From Bacillus sp. 103mf (GTDB lineage Bacteria; Bacillota; Bacilli; Bacillales; Bacillaceae_G): a stretch of DNA of 64,000 bases. How positions within the stretch are numbered: the stretch's first letter is position 1; each line of letters starts with the position of its first letter. The stretch covers positions 1 through 64,000 of the forward strand of contig NZ_FPAF01000003.1 in assembly GCF_900116295.1 (NCBI RefSeq), in the 5' to 3' direction. Both the position numbers and the translations under genes were made by a program. The notes under the pieces are model-generated. The model saw nothing but the letters and a program-made list of their open reading frames with translations. It was not told the origin of the DNA and searched no databases. Below are positions 47,936-56,513 of this stretch, piece after piece.

Positions 47936-48409
47936 ATGTATCATTGTCATCCTTGTTTTGGAGGACTAAGCCCAGTTACAACAGCACCTCCAGTTGTGTG
48001 TCCGACAAAATGTTGTGAAACACACACATTTTCAAAAACGGTTGTACCTTATATCCATCCAACGCATACGAAACACGTTCACCATCAAGTAGTACAGGCG
48101 CAACATTATTTCCCACAAACACACTCTAACGTGAATGTTATACAACCTGCTCCTCCAACTGTTGTTGGCGGGTTTGGCGGACCTGGCCCGGGAGTTGGCG
48201 GATTTGGTGGACCTGGTCCTGGAGTTGGCGGGTTTGGCGGACCTGGTCCTGGAGTTGGCGGATTTGGTGGACCTGGCCCAGGAGTTGGCGGGTTCGGCGG
48301 ATGTGCCCCATGCGGTCCACAAGTATCGCCATTTGGTCCGAATGTGAGCCCAGCTGTATCACCAGCACCTAACATGGGACCGAATGTAGGTGGCATGTTT
48401 AAAAAGTAA
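47936..48409 (+). CDS. cotD: Spore coat protein CotD
   Basis: 157-aa coat protein. The N-terminus (MYHCHPCF, then VVCPTKCCETHTFSKTVVPYIHPTHTKHVHHQ) has the Cys/His-rich CotD signature. The middle contains four 30-bp DNA repeats (48164-48283) coding for VGGFGGPGPG. Such Gly-rich blocks vary in copy number between strains. ATG 47936 follows GAGAGGGGAG. Expected in the inner coat, made in the mother cell. Confidence 0.92.
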   Translation: MYHCHPCFGGLSPVTTAPPVVCPTKCCETHTFSKTVVPYIHPTHTKHVHHQVVQAQHYFPQTHSNVNVIQPAPPTVVGGFGGPGPGVGGFGGPGPGVGGFGGPGPGVGGFGGPGPGVGGFGGCAPCGPQVSPFGPNVSPAVSPAPNMGPNVGGMFKK

Positions 48410-48420
48410 GTGCTATGCTA

Positions 48421-48449
48421 GAACTAGCAAATTGCTAGTTCTTTTTTTT
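48421..48449 (+). terminator. Intrinsic terminator after cotD
   Basis: GAACTAGCAA pairs with TTGCTAGTTC, followed by eight T. Confidence 0.88.
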
Positions 48450-48472
48450 GAAAGGAAAAGGGGCGTTTTATA

Positions 48473-49027
48473 TTGAAAGTTGTAGCTGTTACAGGATATA
48501 AACCATTTGAACTGGGTCTTTTTTCAAATGAACATCCTGGTGTGGAATACATAAAAAAAGTGGTGCAAAAAAGATTACTTTCTTTGTTAGAAGAAGGATT
48601 AGAATGGGTAATTATTAGTGGGCAATTAGGAGTAGAGTTATGGACAGCCGAAGTAGTCTTTGATTTGCAATTGGAATATCCAGATTTAAAATTAGCTATA
48701 TTTACCCCTTTTTTAGAGCAGGAAGAAAATTGGAAAGAAAATAATAGGGAATATTACGAATTCATTCTTTCGCAAGCGGATCATGTAGATAGTATAACAA
48801 AGCGAAAGTATGAAAGCCCAGAGCAATTCCGTTTAAAAAATCAATTTTTTATTGAAAAAAGTGATGCCCTGCTTGCTATGTATGATGAGGAAAAACCAGG
48901 AAGCCCTAAATATATGGTGGAAATAGGAAGAAAAAAAGCAGAAACACAAAATTATCAATGTTATTTCATACTTTTTTCTGATTTACAAGATATAATAGAA
49001 GAAGAGCAGTGGAATAAAGATATATGA
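48473..49027 (+). CDS. ypsA: YpsA, SLOG-superfamily protein (DUF1273)
   Basis: 184-aa Rossmann-like protein of the YpsA/DUF1273 family. Motifs: [11 protein letters not shown] at the N-terminus, [10 protein letters not shown] near 45 and [12 protein letters not shown] near 83. B. subtilis YpsA affects cell division with GpsB, its neighbour here as well. The ligand is unproven, though SLOG proteins generally bind nucleotides. The start is TTG 48473 after AAAGGAAAAGG. Confidence 0.9.
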   Translation: MKVVAVTGYKPFELGLFSNEHPGVEYIKKVVQKRLLSLLEEGLEWVIISGQLGVELWTAEVVFDLQLEYPDLKLAIFTPFLEQEENWKENNREYYEFILSQADHVDSITKRKYESPEQFRLKNQFFIEKSDALLAMYDEEKPGSPKYMVEIGRKKAETQNYQCYFILFSDLQDIIEEEQWNKDI

Positions 49028-49099
49028 TTGACAAAATGGACTGTTTCTGAAAAAATTTAAGTAATGAAAGTTTTGGTAAAGAGACTTGAGGTGGAATGA

Positions 49100-49441
49100 A
49101 TGATTTCTGATAAAATTAAGTTAACAGCAAAAGATATTTTAGAAAAAGAGTTTAAAACGGGAATGCGAGGATATCAACAAGAAGAAGTTGATAAGTTTTT
49201 AGATCTAATTATTAAGGACTATGAAGCATTTCATAAGGAAGTTGAGCAATTAAAGCAACAGAATGCTCGTTTACAACAAGAATTGGAAGAACAAAAACAA
49301 AAAGCATTGAGTGTACAAGTACAACCAACGCCATCTCCAATTTCTACTCCACAACCAGTATATAACAATACAAATACAGACATTTTAAAACGTCTGTCGA
49401 ATTTGGAGAAAGCTGTATTTGGAAGTAAATTGTACGAGTAA
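49100..49441 (+). CDS. gpsB: Cell-division protein GpsB
   Basis: 113-aa DivIVA-like adaptor. The N-terminal domain ([20 protein letters not shown]) interacts with the tails of class A PBPs such as PonA; a coiled coil covers 40-75 and a short C-terminal trimerisation helix ends the protein. ATG 49100 follows TTGAGGTGG. Forms a small cluster with ypsA and lies upstream of rnpB. Confidence 0.94.
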   Translation: MISDKIKLTAKDILEKEFKTGMRGYQQEEVDKFLDLIIKDYEAFHKEVEQLKQQNARLQQELEEQKQKALSVQVQPTPSPISTPQPVYNNTNTDILKRLSNLEKAVFGSKLYE

Positions 49442-49486
49442 TGGAAGAGAATAAATAAGTTCGCAGCATTTTCCGTATAAAAAACG

Positions 49487-49515
49487 TTGCAAAATATTTA
49501 GGTTTCCACTATACT
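49487..49515 (+). promoter_or_regulatory. Promoter of rnpB
   Basis: TTGCAA (49487-49492) and TATACT (49510-49515) are separated by 17 bp, a good sigma-A promoter directly before the RNase P RNA. Confidence 0.7.
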
Positions 49516-49521
49516 AAGTCA

Positions 49522-49926
49522 TGTCATAACGTTTGGGTAATCGCTGCAACGTTTTGTTGTAGAGGAAAGTCCATGCTCGCACGACCTGAGATGGTCGTAG
49601 TGTTCGTGCCTAGCGAAGTCATAAGCTAGGGTAATTTGGCGTAAAGCTGGATTAACGGCAGGGAAAAAACCTAAGTCCATGGGATATGGTTTGACTACCT
49701 TTAAAGTGCCACAGTGACGAAGTCCCGGAAGAAATGACGGGAGTGGAACGAGGTAAACCCCACGAGCGAGAAACCCAAATATTGGTAGGGGAACTTTTCC
49801 TAAGGAAATGAACGATGGGAAAGGACAGATGCAATTGCTCTGTAGATAGATGATTGCCACCAGAGTACGAGGCGTGGGCCGTTTGCAGTACAAAGGTACA
49901 GAACATGGCTTACAGAACGTTATGAA
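49522..49926 (+). ncRNA. rnpB: RNase P RNA, type B
   Basis: About 400-nt catalytic RNA that trims tRNA 5' ends. Recognised by its conserved blocks: GGGTAATCGCTGCA near the 5' end, GAGGAAAGTCCATGCTCGCAC, GTGCCACAGTGACG, GGAACGAGGTAAACCCC, GATAGATGATTGCC and GTACAGAACATGGCTTACAG near the 3' end. The helix at the ends (CATAACG with CGTTATG) is perfect. The layout is that of Bacillus type B RNA. Ends are set to within a few bases. Confidence 0.97.
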
Positions 49927-49944
49927 CCAATCATGAGTTTGTTC

Positions 49945-49975
49945 AGCTCTCCTTTGTAAGAGGAGAGCTTTTTAT
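49945..49975 (+). terminator. Intrinsic terminator after rnpB
   Basis: AGCTCTCCT pairs with AGGAGAGCT, followed by TTTTATTT. Confidence 0.9.
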
Positions 49976-50068
49976 TTGTATGAAGTGTTCTAATATGAGT
50001 TAAAATGGTAAAGAAGTTTTATCCGCTCAAATAGGCGGTATTTTTTTGTATTTTATGAAACCTTCTAT

Positions 50069-50135
50069 ATGAACCCGATTGGTTCAACTAACTTTTCGTG
50101 AGAAGAGCGTTCACGAAAAGTAGTTTTACTTTACT
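50069..50135 (-). repeat. Partial bcr1-like repeat before ypsC
   Basis: GAACCCGATTGGTTCAACTAAC matches the core of the copy at 45489. The hairpin next to it has different bases (CTTTTCGTGA with TCACGAAAAG), but pairing is kept. It ends AGTTTTACTTTA, close to the element end. About half of an element. Confidence 0.6.
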
Positions 50136-50152
50136 TAATGAGGAGAATGAAG

Positions 50153-51289
50153 ATGGGAAAAGTTACTTTAATTGCAACTGCTGCAATGGGGATTGAAGCG
50201 CTTGTTGCAAGGGAAGTTCGCAATCTTGGTTATGAATGCCAGGTAGATAATGGAAAAGTAATATTTGAAGCAGACGAAAAGGCTATTTGTCGCAGTAATC
50301 TATGGCTCCGTACAGCGGATCGTGTGAAAATTAAAGTTGGTGAATTTAAGGCCACAACATTTGATGAGTTATTTGAAAAAACGAAGGCGTTAAATTGGGG
50401 CGATTATATTCCGGAAAATGGAGAATTCCCTGTTATCGGTAAATCGATCAAGTCTACATTATTTAGTGTACCGGACTGTCAAAGTATCGTAAAAAAAGCA
50501 GTCGTTGAAAAATTGAAAAGTACATATAGACGTACAACATGGTTCGAAGAGAACGGTCCGCTATTTCGAATTGAAGTCGCATTATTAAAAGATGTGGCAA
50601 CGTTGACAATTGATGCAAGTGGTGTTGGGCTTCATAAGCGTGGATACCGCGTTGGACAAGGGGATGCACCGTTAAAAGAAACGTTGGCAGCTTCGTTAGT
50701 TATGCTAACAAACTGGAAGCCAGATCGCCCATTTGTAGATCCTTTTTGCGGTTCTGGAACAATTCCACTGGAAGCAGCGTTAATTGGTCAAAATATTGCT
50801 CCAGGCTTTAACCGTGACTTTGCTTCTGATGGTTGGGGTTGGGTTGGTAAAGACAACTGGCGCATAGCTCGTGAAGAAGTAGAAGACTTAGCAAACTACG
50901 ATCAACCACTTCAAATTATCGGATCAGACATTGATCATCGTATGGTACAAGTTGCTCAGGATAATGCTGATGAAGTAGGACTTGGTGATCTTATTACATT
51001 TAAGCAAATGCAGGTAAAAGATTTTACAACAAAAGAGGAATATGGTTACGTTGTGACGAATCCTCCATACGGAGAGCGTTTAAGTGAAAAGCCGCTTGTT
51101 GAAAAAATGTATGCGGAGATGGGACAGGCATTTAGGCCGCTAGATACTTGGTCTTTATATGTATTAACAAGCCATCCGGAGTTTGAGAAATGGTACGGTA
51201 AAGATGCATCAAAGAAACGAAAGTTATTTAATGGATTTATTCGTACTGATTACTATCAGTATTTTGGTAAACGTCCGCCGCGCGATTAG
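50153..51289 (+). CDS. ypsC: RlmL-like THUMP-domain rRNA methyltransferase YpsC
   Basis: 378-aa probable 23S rRNA guanine-N2 methyltransferase. An N-terminal ferredoxin-like and THUMP region (about 1-155) binds RNA; the C-terminal Rossmann domain has DPFCGSGTIPLEAALI near residue 197 (SAM site), GSDIDHRMVQ near 263 and the catalytic NPPYGERL near 305. ATG 50153 is 7 nt after AGGAG. The exact rRNA target is inferred from the family. Confidence 0.93.
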   Translation: MGKVTLIATAAMGIEALVAREVRNLGYECQVDNGKVIFEADEKAICRSNLWLRTADRVKIKVGEFKATTFDELFEKTKALNWGDYIPENGEFPVIGKSIKSTLFSVPDCQSIVKKAVVEKLKSTYRRTTWFEENGPLFRIEVALLKDVATLTIDASGVGLHKRGYRVGQGDAPLKETLAASLVMLTNWKPDRPFVDPFCGSGTIPLEAALIGQNIAPGFNRDFASDGWGWVGKDNWRIAREEVEDLANYDQPLQIIGSDIDHRMVQVAQDNADEVGLGDLITFKQMQVKDFTTKEEYGYVVTNPPYGERLSEKPLVEKMYAEMGQAFRPLDTWSLYVLTSHPEFEKWYGKDASKKRKLFNGFIRTDYYQYFGKRPPRD

Positions 51290-51352
51290 TATAAAACTTC
51301 TTTAGAACGCATATACTTGCTATTATGCGATAATCTAAAGGAGGAAGCGCTA

Positions 51353-51538
51353 ATGGATGGTTTGCAATTTTCTATGATTCAAAAGGCTATTCATCGAACG
51401 CATGATGAATTAGAAAAAGAAGTAAACCTTCACGGCGTAGCGGATCATGAATTCCAAAGAGCACGTGAAGAGTTTTTATCAGCTTTATCACATGAAACTT
51501 TAATTGATAAACAGTATTTAAAATCATTGATAGGGTGA
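51353..51538 (+). CDS. Conserved small protein of unknown function
   Basis: 61-aa helical protein (MDGLQFSMIQKAIHRTHDELEKEVN at the start). ATG 51353 is behind AAAGGAGGAAG, an excellent site, and a terminator follows at once, so the gene looks real. No family recognised. Confidence 0.72.
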   Translation: MDGLQFSMIQKAIHRTHDELEKEVNLHGVADHEFQRAREEFLSALSHETLIDKQYLKSLIG

Positions 51539-51569
51539 AAAGTTTTCCTGCATCTAGGAAAACTTTTTT
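51537..51569 (+). terminator. Intrinsic terminator after the 61-aa gene
   Basis: GAAAAGTTTTCCT pairs with AGGAAAACTTTTTT. Confidence 0.88.
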
Positions 51570-51669
51570 CAATCATTTGTTATGTAAGCAACAAGAAAAC
51601 AGCAACTGCTCTTTTTATGAGTGGTTGCTCTATCTTTTTATATAGAAATTATGTAGTTGGAGGAATAGC

Positions 51670-53607
51670 ATGTTTACGAAGCAGAAGCTGCCATTTGAAG
51701 TGGGGAAACAAGATAATTTTTTCGACAAGTTAAATGAATGGATTGGAGACGTTTTTTACGACGTTTTACCAGAAAAGGGATTTGAAGAGCGTGACGAGCA
51801 AATTTTTATGGCGTTTCAATTAGAACGAGCATTTCAAGAGAAGAAAGTAATGTTTGCTGAAGCGGGTGTTGGAACAGGAAAAACAATTGTATACCTTCTG
51901 TATGCAATTTGTTATGCGCGCTATACAGGGAAACCAGCTATTATTGCTTGTGCAGACGAAACGTTAATTGAACAGCTAGTAAAAGAAGAAGGGGACATTG
52001 CGAAATTATCAGAAGCATTAGGGTTATCAGTTGATGTACGGCTAGCTAAATCAATGGATAATTATTTATGTTTACGTAAACTTGAAGATGTAATGAGTGG
52101 ACGAGCTCCGGAAGTAATTGAAGATTTATATTATGAATTGCCACAATTTGTATTTGATCATGGAACGATGCAAAACTTTACTCATTACGGCGATCGAAAA
52201 GAATTTCCGCTATTAAACGATGAAGAATGGTCTAAAGTATCGTGGGATTATTTCCAAGATTGTTTTACATGTGAATCCCGTCATCGCTGCGGACAAACAT
52301 TATCTCGTGAACATTATCGTAAAGCAGCAGATTTAATTATTTGTTCGCAAGATTTCTATATGGATCATATTTGGACATATGAAGCACGTAAACGTGAAGG
52401 GCAAATGCCATTGTTGCCAGAAAGTAGCTGCGTTGTCTTTGATGAAGGTCATCTTGTAGAATATGCAGCGCAAAAAGCATTGACATATCGCTTAAAACAA
52501 ACGATGATGGAACAACTTTTAACAAGATTACTGCAAAATGATGTTCGCGAAGAGTTTGCTTATTTAGTAGAAGAAACAATTTGGCAAACAGAGCAGTTTT
52601 TTGAAACGCTCAAAGAAAGTAAGAAGGAAATTGCTGGTTCTGATCGTTTAGAAATTCAATTAACAGAAAAAGTCATGAAAGAAGCAAAACGTCTATATGC
52701 AAAAATCTCTGAAGTCGGCGATGCGCTAGTTTTTGAAAGTGAAATGTACACAGTAAACACATATGATTTAAATATTGTTGATGAGCATTTAGATGTATTA
52801 GAGCACTCATTACGTTTGTTTATGCATGAGAAAAATGTAATTACGTGGGGAGAAGAAAGCGATGGCGACTTTACGCTTGTGATTATGCCGCGTGCTGTAG
52901 AGGAAGTACTACAAGAAAAAGTATTCTCCAAAAAAATTCCGTACATCTTCTCGTCTGCAACATTATCAGAAAATAATTCATTTGCATTTACTGCAAATAG
53001 TTTAGGGGTAAAAGATTATTTATCATTTTCAGTTGCTTCTCCGTTCGAATATGAAGAGCAGATGAAAGTGTACTTACCAACATATGCAAAAGAGAACGAA
53101 TGGGAAAAAAAATGTCAGTATGCATTAGAAGAAATCCAAAAAACAAATGGACGCACATTGATTTTATTCCGTACAAAACAAGAGTTATTAGCGTTTAAAG
53201 AATATGTAGGGAAAGAACAAATGTCAGTACCGTTTTTATATGAAGGAGATCAAGAGATTAGTCAGCTTGTTTCTCGTTTCCAAAATGAAGAAGAAACGGT
53301 ATTATGTGCAGTTCATTTATGGGAAGGTCTAGACATTCCAGGTTCTTCACTATCTCACGTTATGATTTGGTCGCTGCCGTTCCCTCCAAATGATCCTGTA
53401 TTTGAAGCGAAGCGTAAGCACGTAAATGATCCGTTCTGGGAGGTTGATGTACCGTATATGATTTTACGTCTTCGTCAAGGAATTGGTCGTTTAATCCGTA
53501 CGAGTGAAGATAAGGGTACGATTTCGTTATTCTTGTCAGATAATGAAAATGAAAAAGTGATAGAGGCTGTGAAAAAAGTACTTCCAGTAGAAGGTACAGT
53601 GCTATAG
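51670..53607 (+). CDS. ypvA: YpvA, XPD/DinG-family helicase
   Basis: 645-aa superfamily 2 DNA helicase. Walker A: FAEAGVGTGKTIVYLL near residue 64. DEAH-type box: VFDEGHLVEYA near 256. C-terminal motifs: LWEGLDIPGSSLSHV near 550 and RQGIGRLIRTSED near 605. Unlike the dinG product at 34077, it keeps four cysteines in the XPD Fe-S arrangement (LCLRK, then DCFTCESRHRC near 197-207) and has no exonuclease domain. ATG 51670 follows TTGGAGGAA. Its role in repair is inference. Confidence 0.92.
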   Translation: MFTKQKLPFEVGKQDNFFDKLNEWIGDVFYDVLPEKGFEERDEQIFMAFQLERAFQEKKVMFAEAGVGTGKTIVYLLYAICYARYTGKPAIIACADETLIEQLVKEEGDIAKLSEALGLSVDVRLAKSMDNYLCLRKLEDVMSGRAPEVIEDLYYELPQFVFDHGTMQNFTHYGDRKEFPLLNDEEWSKVSWDYFQDCFTCESRHRCGQTLSREHYRKAADLIICSQDFYMDHIWTYEARKREGQMPLLPESSCVVFDEGHLVEYAAQKALTYRLKQTMMEQLLTRLLQNDVREEFAYLVEETIWQTEQFFETLKESKKEIAGSDRLEIQLTEKVMKEAKRLYAKISEVGDALVFESEMYTVNTYDLNIVDEHLDVLEHSLRLFMHEKNVITWGEESDGDFTLVIMPRAVEEVLQEKVFSKKIPYIFSSATLSENNSFAFTANSLGVKDYLSFSVASPFEYEEQMKVYLPTYAKENEWEKKCQYALEEIQKTNGRTLILFRTKQELLAFKEYVGKEQMSVPFLYEGDQEISQLVSRFQNEEETVLCAVHLWEGLDIPGSSLSHVMIWSLPFPPNDPVFEAKRKHVNDPFWEVDVPYMILRLRQGIGRLIRTSEDKGTISLFLSDNENEKVIEAVKKVLPVEGTVL

Positions 53608-53632
53608 CTTGGCGATTGCCAAGCTTTTTTTC
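53606..53632 (+). terminator. Intrinsic terminator after ypvA
   Basis: AGCTTGGC pairs with GCCAAGCT, followed by seven T; it starts at the stop codon. Confidence 0.88.
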
Positions 53633-53700
53633 TATTTGAAAAGGGATTTCTATGTTTATGTCGAAATAAGGTTGAGGTAGAAAAAGGAGGTTTTTATAAT

Positions 53701-55218
53701 ATGACGATTACTACATATGAAGTAGAAAAAGAATTTTTAGCATATGTGAAAAAGATAGAAAATTATGGGGAAGCGTTAAGTCTAATATTTTGGGATTTAC
53801 GAACAGGGGCACCAAAGAAAGGTGTCGATCAGCGCTCCGAAGTAATTGGGATGCTTTCATCGGAAGTATTCGCATTATCAACTTCTGATGAAATGGGTAA
53901 TTATTTAAATGAATTAGAGACTCAAATTTCTGAAAATAAAATTTGTGAAACTACAAAAAAAATTGTAGAAGAGTGCCGTAAAGAATATGATCGAAATAAA
54001 AAAATTCCACAGGGTGAATATGAAGCTTATGTGAAATTAGAAGCAAAAGCAGAGAGTGTATGGGAAGAAGCACGTGAAAACTCTGATTTTGAAATGTTCC
54101 GTCCATATTTAGAAAAAATTGTTGAATATAAAAAGAAATTCATTTCATATTGGGGTTATGATACATACAAATACAATACATTATTAGATATATATGAACC
54201 AGGTGTTACAGTAGAAGTATTAGATCGTGTGTTTGGACAACTGCGTGAGCGTATTGTTCCGCTTGTGAAAAAAATTTCTGAGTCTAAAAAAGAGTTAAAA
54301 ACAAATGGTTTATTTGAGCATTTTTCAAAAGAACAACAAAAGAATTTTACTGTAGAGTTATTAAAGCAATTAAACTATAATTTTGAAGCTGGCCGTCTTG
54401 ACGAAACGGTACATCCTTTTGAAGTTACATTAAATAGAGGTGATGTTCGTATTACGACTCGTTATGATGAGAATGACTTCCGCATGGCAGTTTTCGGAAC
54501 GATTCATGAATGTGGGCATGCTGTATATGAACAAAATATTTCGGAAAAATTGGAAGGAACGCCACTTTGTGAAGGGACATCGATGGGGATTCACGAGTCA
54601 CAGTCTCTATTTTTCGAAAACTTTATTGGCCGGAATAAATCATTCTGGAAGAAAAATTATGATCTATTGAAACAATTTAGTAATGGCCAATTTGAAGATG
54701 TATCAGTAGATGAATTCTACGATGCAATCAATGAGTCAAAACCTTCCTTTATTCGAATTGAGGCGGATGAACTTACATATCCACTCCATGTTATGGTGCG
54801 TTATGAATTGGAGAAAGAATTGTTTGATGGCGCATTACAAGTAAAAGACTTACCAGCAGCATGGAATGACAAGATGGAGAATTATTTAGGTATTCGCCCG
54901 GCAAATGATGCACAAGGTGTATTGCAAGATGTTCACTGGTCTGGTGGCTCATTTGGATATTTCCCATCCTATGCACTTGGCTATATGTATGCAGCGCAAT
55001 TTAAACATAAGATGTTAGAAGAGATTCCGAACTTTGATGCATTACTAGAGGAAGGGAACGTGACACCAATTCGTGAATGGTTAACAAAAAACATTCACCA
55101 ATATGGAAAGATGAAGAAGCCTTTAGAAATTTTACAAGATGTAACGGGTGAAGGATTGAATGCGAACTATTTAGCGGATTATTTAGAGGCGAAGTATAAA
55201 GAGATTTATGAGTTATAA
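53701..55218 (+). CDS. ypwA: M32-family metallocarboxypeptidase YpwA
   Basis: 505-aa zinc carboxypeptidase of the Taq/Pfu type, which cleaves C-terminal residues from peptides. The zinc motif HECGH is near residue 270 (FGTIHECGHAVYEQN), followed by GIHESQSLFFEN near 299 where the third ligand lies, and HVMVRYELEKELFDG later. Cytosolic, all helical. ATG 53701 follows AAAAAGGAGG. Same position as in B. subtilis. Confidence 0.95.
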   Translation: MTITTYEVEKEFLAYVKKIENYGEALSLIFWDLRTGAPKKGVDQRSEVIGMLSSEVFALSTSDEMGNYLNELETQISENKICETTKKIVEECRKEYDRNKKIPQGEYEAYVKLEAKAESVWEEARENSDFEMFRPYLEKIVEYKKKFISYWGYDTYKYNTLLDIYEPGVTVEVLDRVFGQLRERIVPLVKKISESKKELKTNGLFEHFSKEQQKNFTVELLKQLNYNFEAGRLDETVHPFEVTLNRGDVRITTRYDENDFRMAVFGTIHECGHAVYEQNISEKLEGTPLCEGTSMGIHESQSLFFENFIGRNKSFWKKNYDLLKQFSNGQFEDVSVDEFYDAINESKPSFIRIEADELTYPLHVMVRYELEKELFDGALQVKDLPAAWNDKMENYLGIRPANDAQGVLQDVHWSGGSFGYFPSYALGYMYAAQFKHKMLEEIPNFDALLEEGNVTPIREWLTKNIHQYGKMKKPLEILQDVTGEGLNANYLADYLEAKYKEIYEL

Positions 55219-55223
55219 AAAGG

Positions 55224-55254
55224 AAAAGGAGCTGCATATATGTGGCTCCTTTTT
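55224..55254 (+). terminator. Intrinsic terminator after ypwA
   Basis: AAAAGGAGC and GCTCCTTTT form a stem around a CATATATG-containing loop, followed by T residues. Confidence 0.85.
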
Positions 55255-55479
55255 ATGAATTAACATTTTACTGTATGTGCGTTGCTTTGAGTTTCTTAGA
55301 ATGATTTATTCGACCTCATGTTCATCAAGTTAAAAAATAAAAAGATAGTAAAATAAATAACGGGTTCTTTAACGTACAGGGAACCAGTTTACATATATCG
55401 AATATGCTTCTAAATGTACAATTAAAATAAAACAGGAAAACTCGTAAAGTACTTTCGATACGATTTGTGCTTGAGCGTG

Positions 55480-56313
55480 ATGAAGGGATTGTGTGATAAA
55501 TTGAGTAAATCAAGTGAAAAAAGTAGATTTGAGAAAAAATTCACAGAAAATGTTATCGAGGTGGCAGCTGTCACAGGGGCATCGGGAATTGGTGCGGGAA
55601 AAGCAGGTAGCGACATTTTATGGACTGCGTCAATTAATTTGATTGCATGGAAAGATTTATATAACAATGAAACTGTTATAAAAGAAGAGCTACGACTTGA
55701 ATGGTTAGTTGATGATGAAGAATTGAAACAATCAAGAGAAGTTTTAAAAGAGAATGCAGTTGTGAGATTACAGGTGCGTAGAGCAGAAAATTCGATGATG
55801 CTTGTCAAGGTTCTGGAAACACTATATAGAGATGATGAGTTGGAGATAATATTACAAGATTCGATGAAGCCGGTTTACTATAATGATGAGATGTTCGGCG
55901 AATTTTTCCTAAATAAAAGAGTTAAAGTTTTTGAAAAGAGAATTTCTTGGGCTGGTGAAGAATGTAATTTGTATTTTGATTGGGATGAAGACCAGAATAA
56001 TATGAAGTCTGCGTTGGAAACAGCATATGTACTTTTCAAGGAGCAAGATGAATGGAACAAGAAAATTAAAATGTATGCTTCAGAAGAACTAGTGGAATTA
56101 GCAAATGATTGGCTACAGGATTATGATGAGGAAGAGAGCAATGAGATTACAAGAGAAATGTTTATGGATTTAATGAAACTAGACAGCATAAGTGTTTATC
56201 CGGAAGGTGATTTTGAGATGTTCTTCTTTGATGGAGATATGTTTTTGGGGCATTGTATCATTGTAGATGGAAATATTAATGGGATTCTCAATTCGGCTGA
56301 TATTGCAGGATAA
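55480..56313 (+). CDS. DUF2262-domain protein
   Basis: A 277-aa soluble acidic protein whose C-terminal 150 residues match the DUF2262 layout: DWLQDYDEEESNEIT, then GDFEMFFFDGDMFLGHCIIVDG and a final ADIAG. The N-terminal half carries basic residues and a Gly-rich GASGIGAGKAG segment. The function is unknown. The start is uncertain: ATG 55480, GTG 55477, TTG 55465 and TTG 55501 are all in frame and none has a strong ribosome binding site. It is not part of the B. subtilis order at this place, so it is accessory. Confidence 0.75.
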   Translation: MKGLCDKLSKSSEKSRFEKKFTENVIEVAAVTGASGIGAGKAGSDILWTASINLIAWKDLYNNETVIKEELRLEWLVDDEELKQSREVLKENAVVRLQVRRAENSMMLVKVLETLYRDDELEIILQDSMKPVYYNDEMFGEFFLNKRVKVFEKRISWAGEECNLYFDWDEDQNNMKSALETAYVLFKEQDEWNKKIKMYASEELVELANDWLQDYDEEESNEITREMFMDLMKLDSISVYPEGDFEMFFFDGDMFLGHCIIVDGNINGILNSADIAG

Positions 56314-56484
56314 ATGTGTGAAGTGAATGATTGGTGAGAAATAAAAAAATGAATGACTTATTATTTGTAGTTGAGTTAATTCATAATCAGGTACATTTTT
56401 TCTAAATAGAAGCAAATTTTTTAACATAAGATGAATTCGATTTAAGTCTGCAGGTGCATGGATGAAATCGTTACGCTTGAAATG

Positions 56485-56512
56485 AAGCAGAGGGGTACCC
56501 CTCTGCTTTTTA
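56485..56512. terminator. Terminator between the DUF2262 gene and cbaA
   Basis: A perfect palindrome centred on GGGGTACCCC with arms of ten bases, followed on the plus strand by TTTT. It lies between convergent genes. Confidence 0.75.
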
Positions 56513-56513
56513 C

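Noticed and set aside
48164-48283. Possible CRISPR-like array
   Set aside because: The 30-bp units are contiguous, have no spacers and code for in-frame VGGFGGPGPG blocks of CotD.
48106-48396. Four open frames in other registers across cotD
   Set aside because: All arise from the GC-rich 30-bp repeat read out of frame; the CotD frame has the Cys/His N-terminus and the ribosome binding site.
49519-49906. Minus-strand open frames across rnpB
   Set aside because: The region is the RNase P RNA gene with all conserved blocks; the frames are chance.
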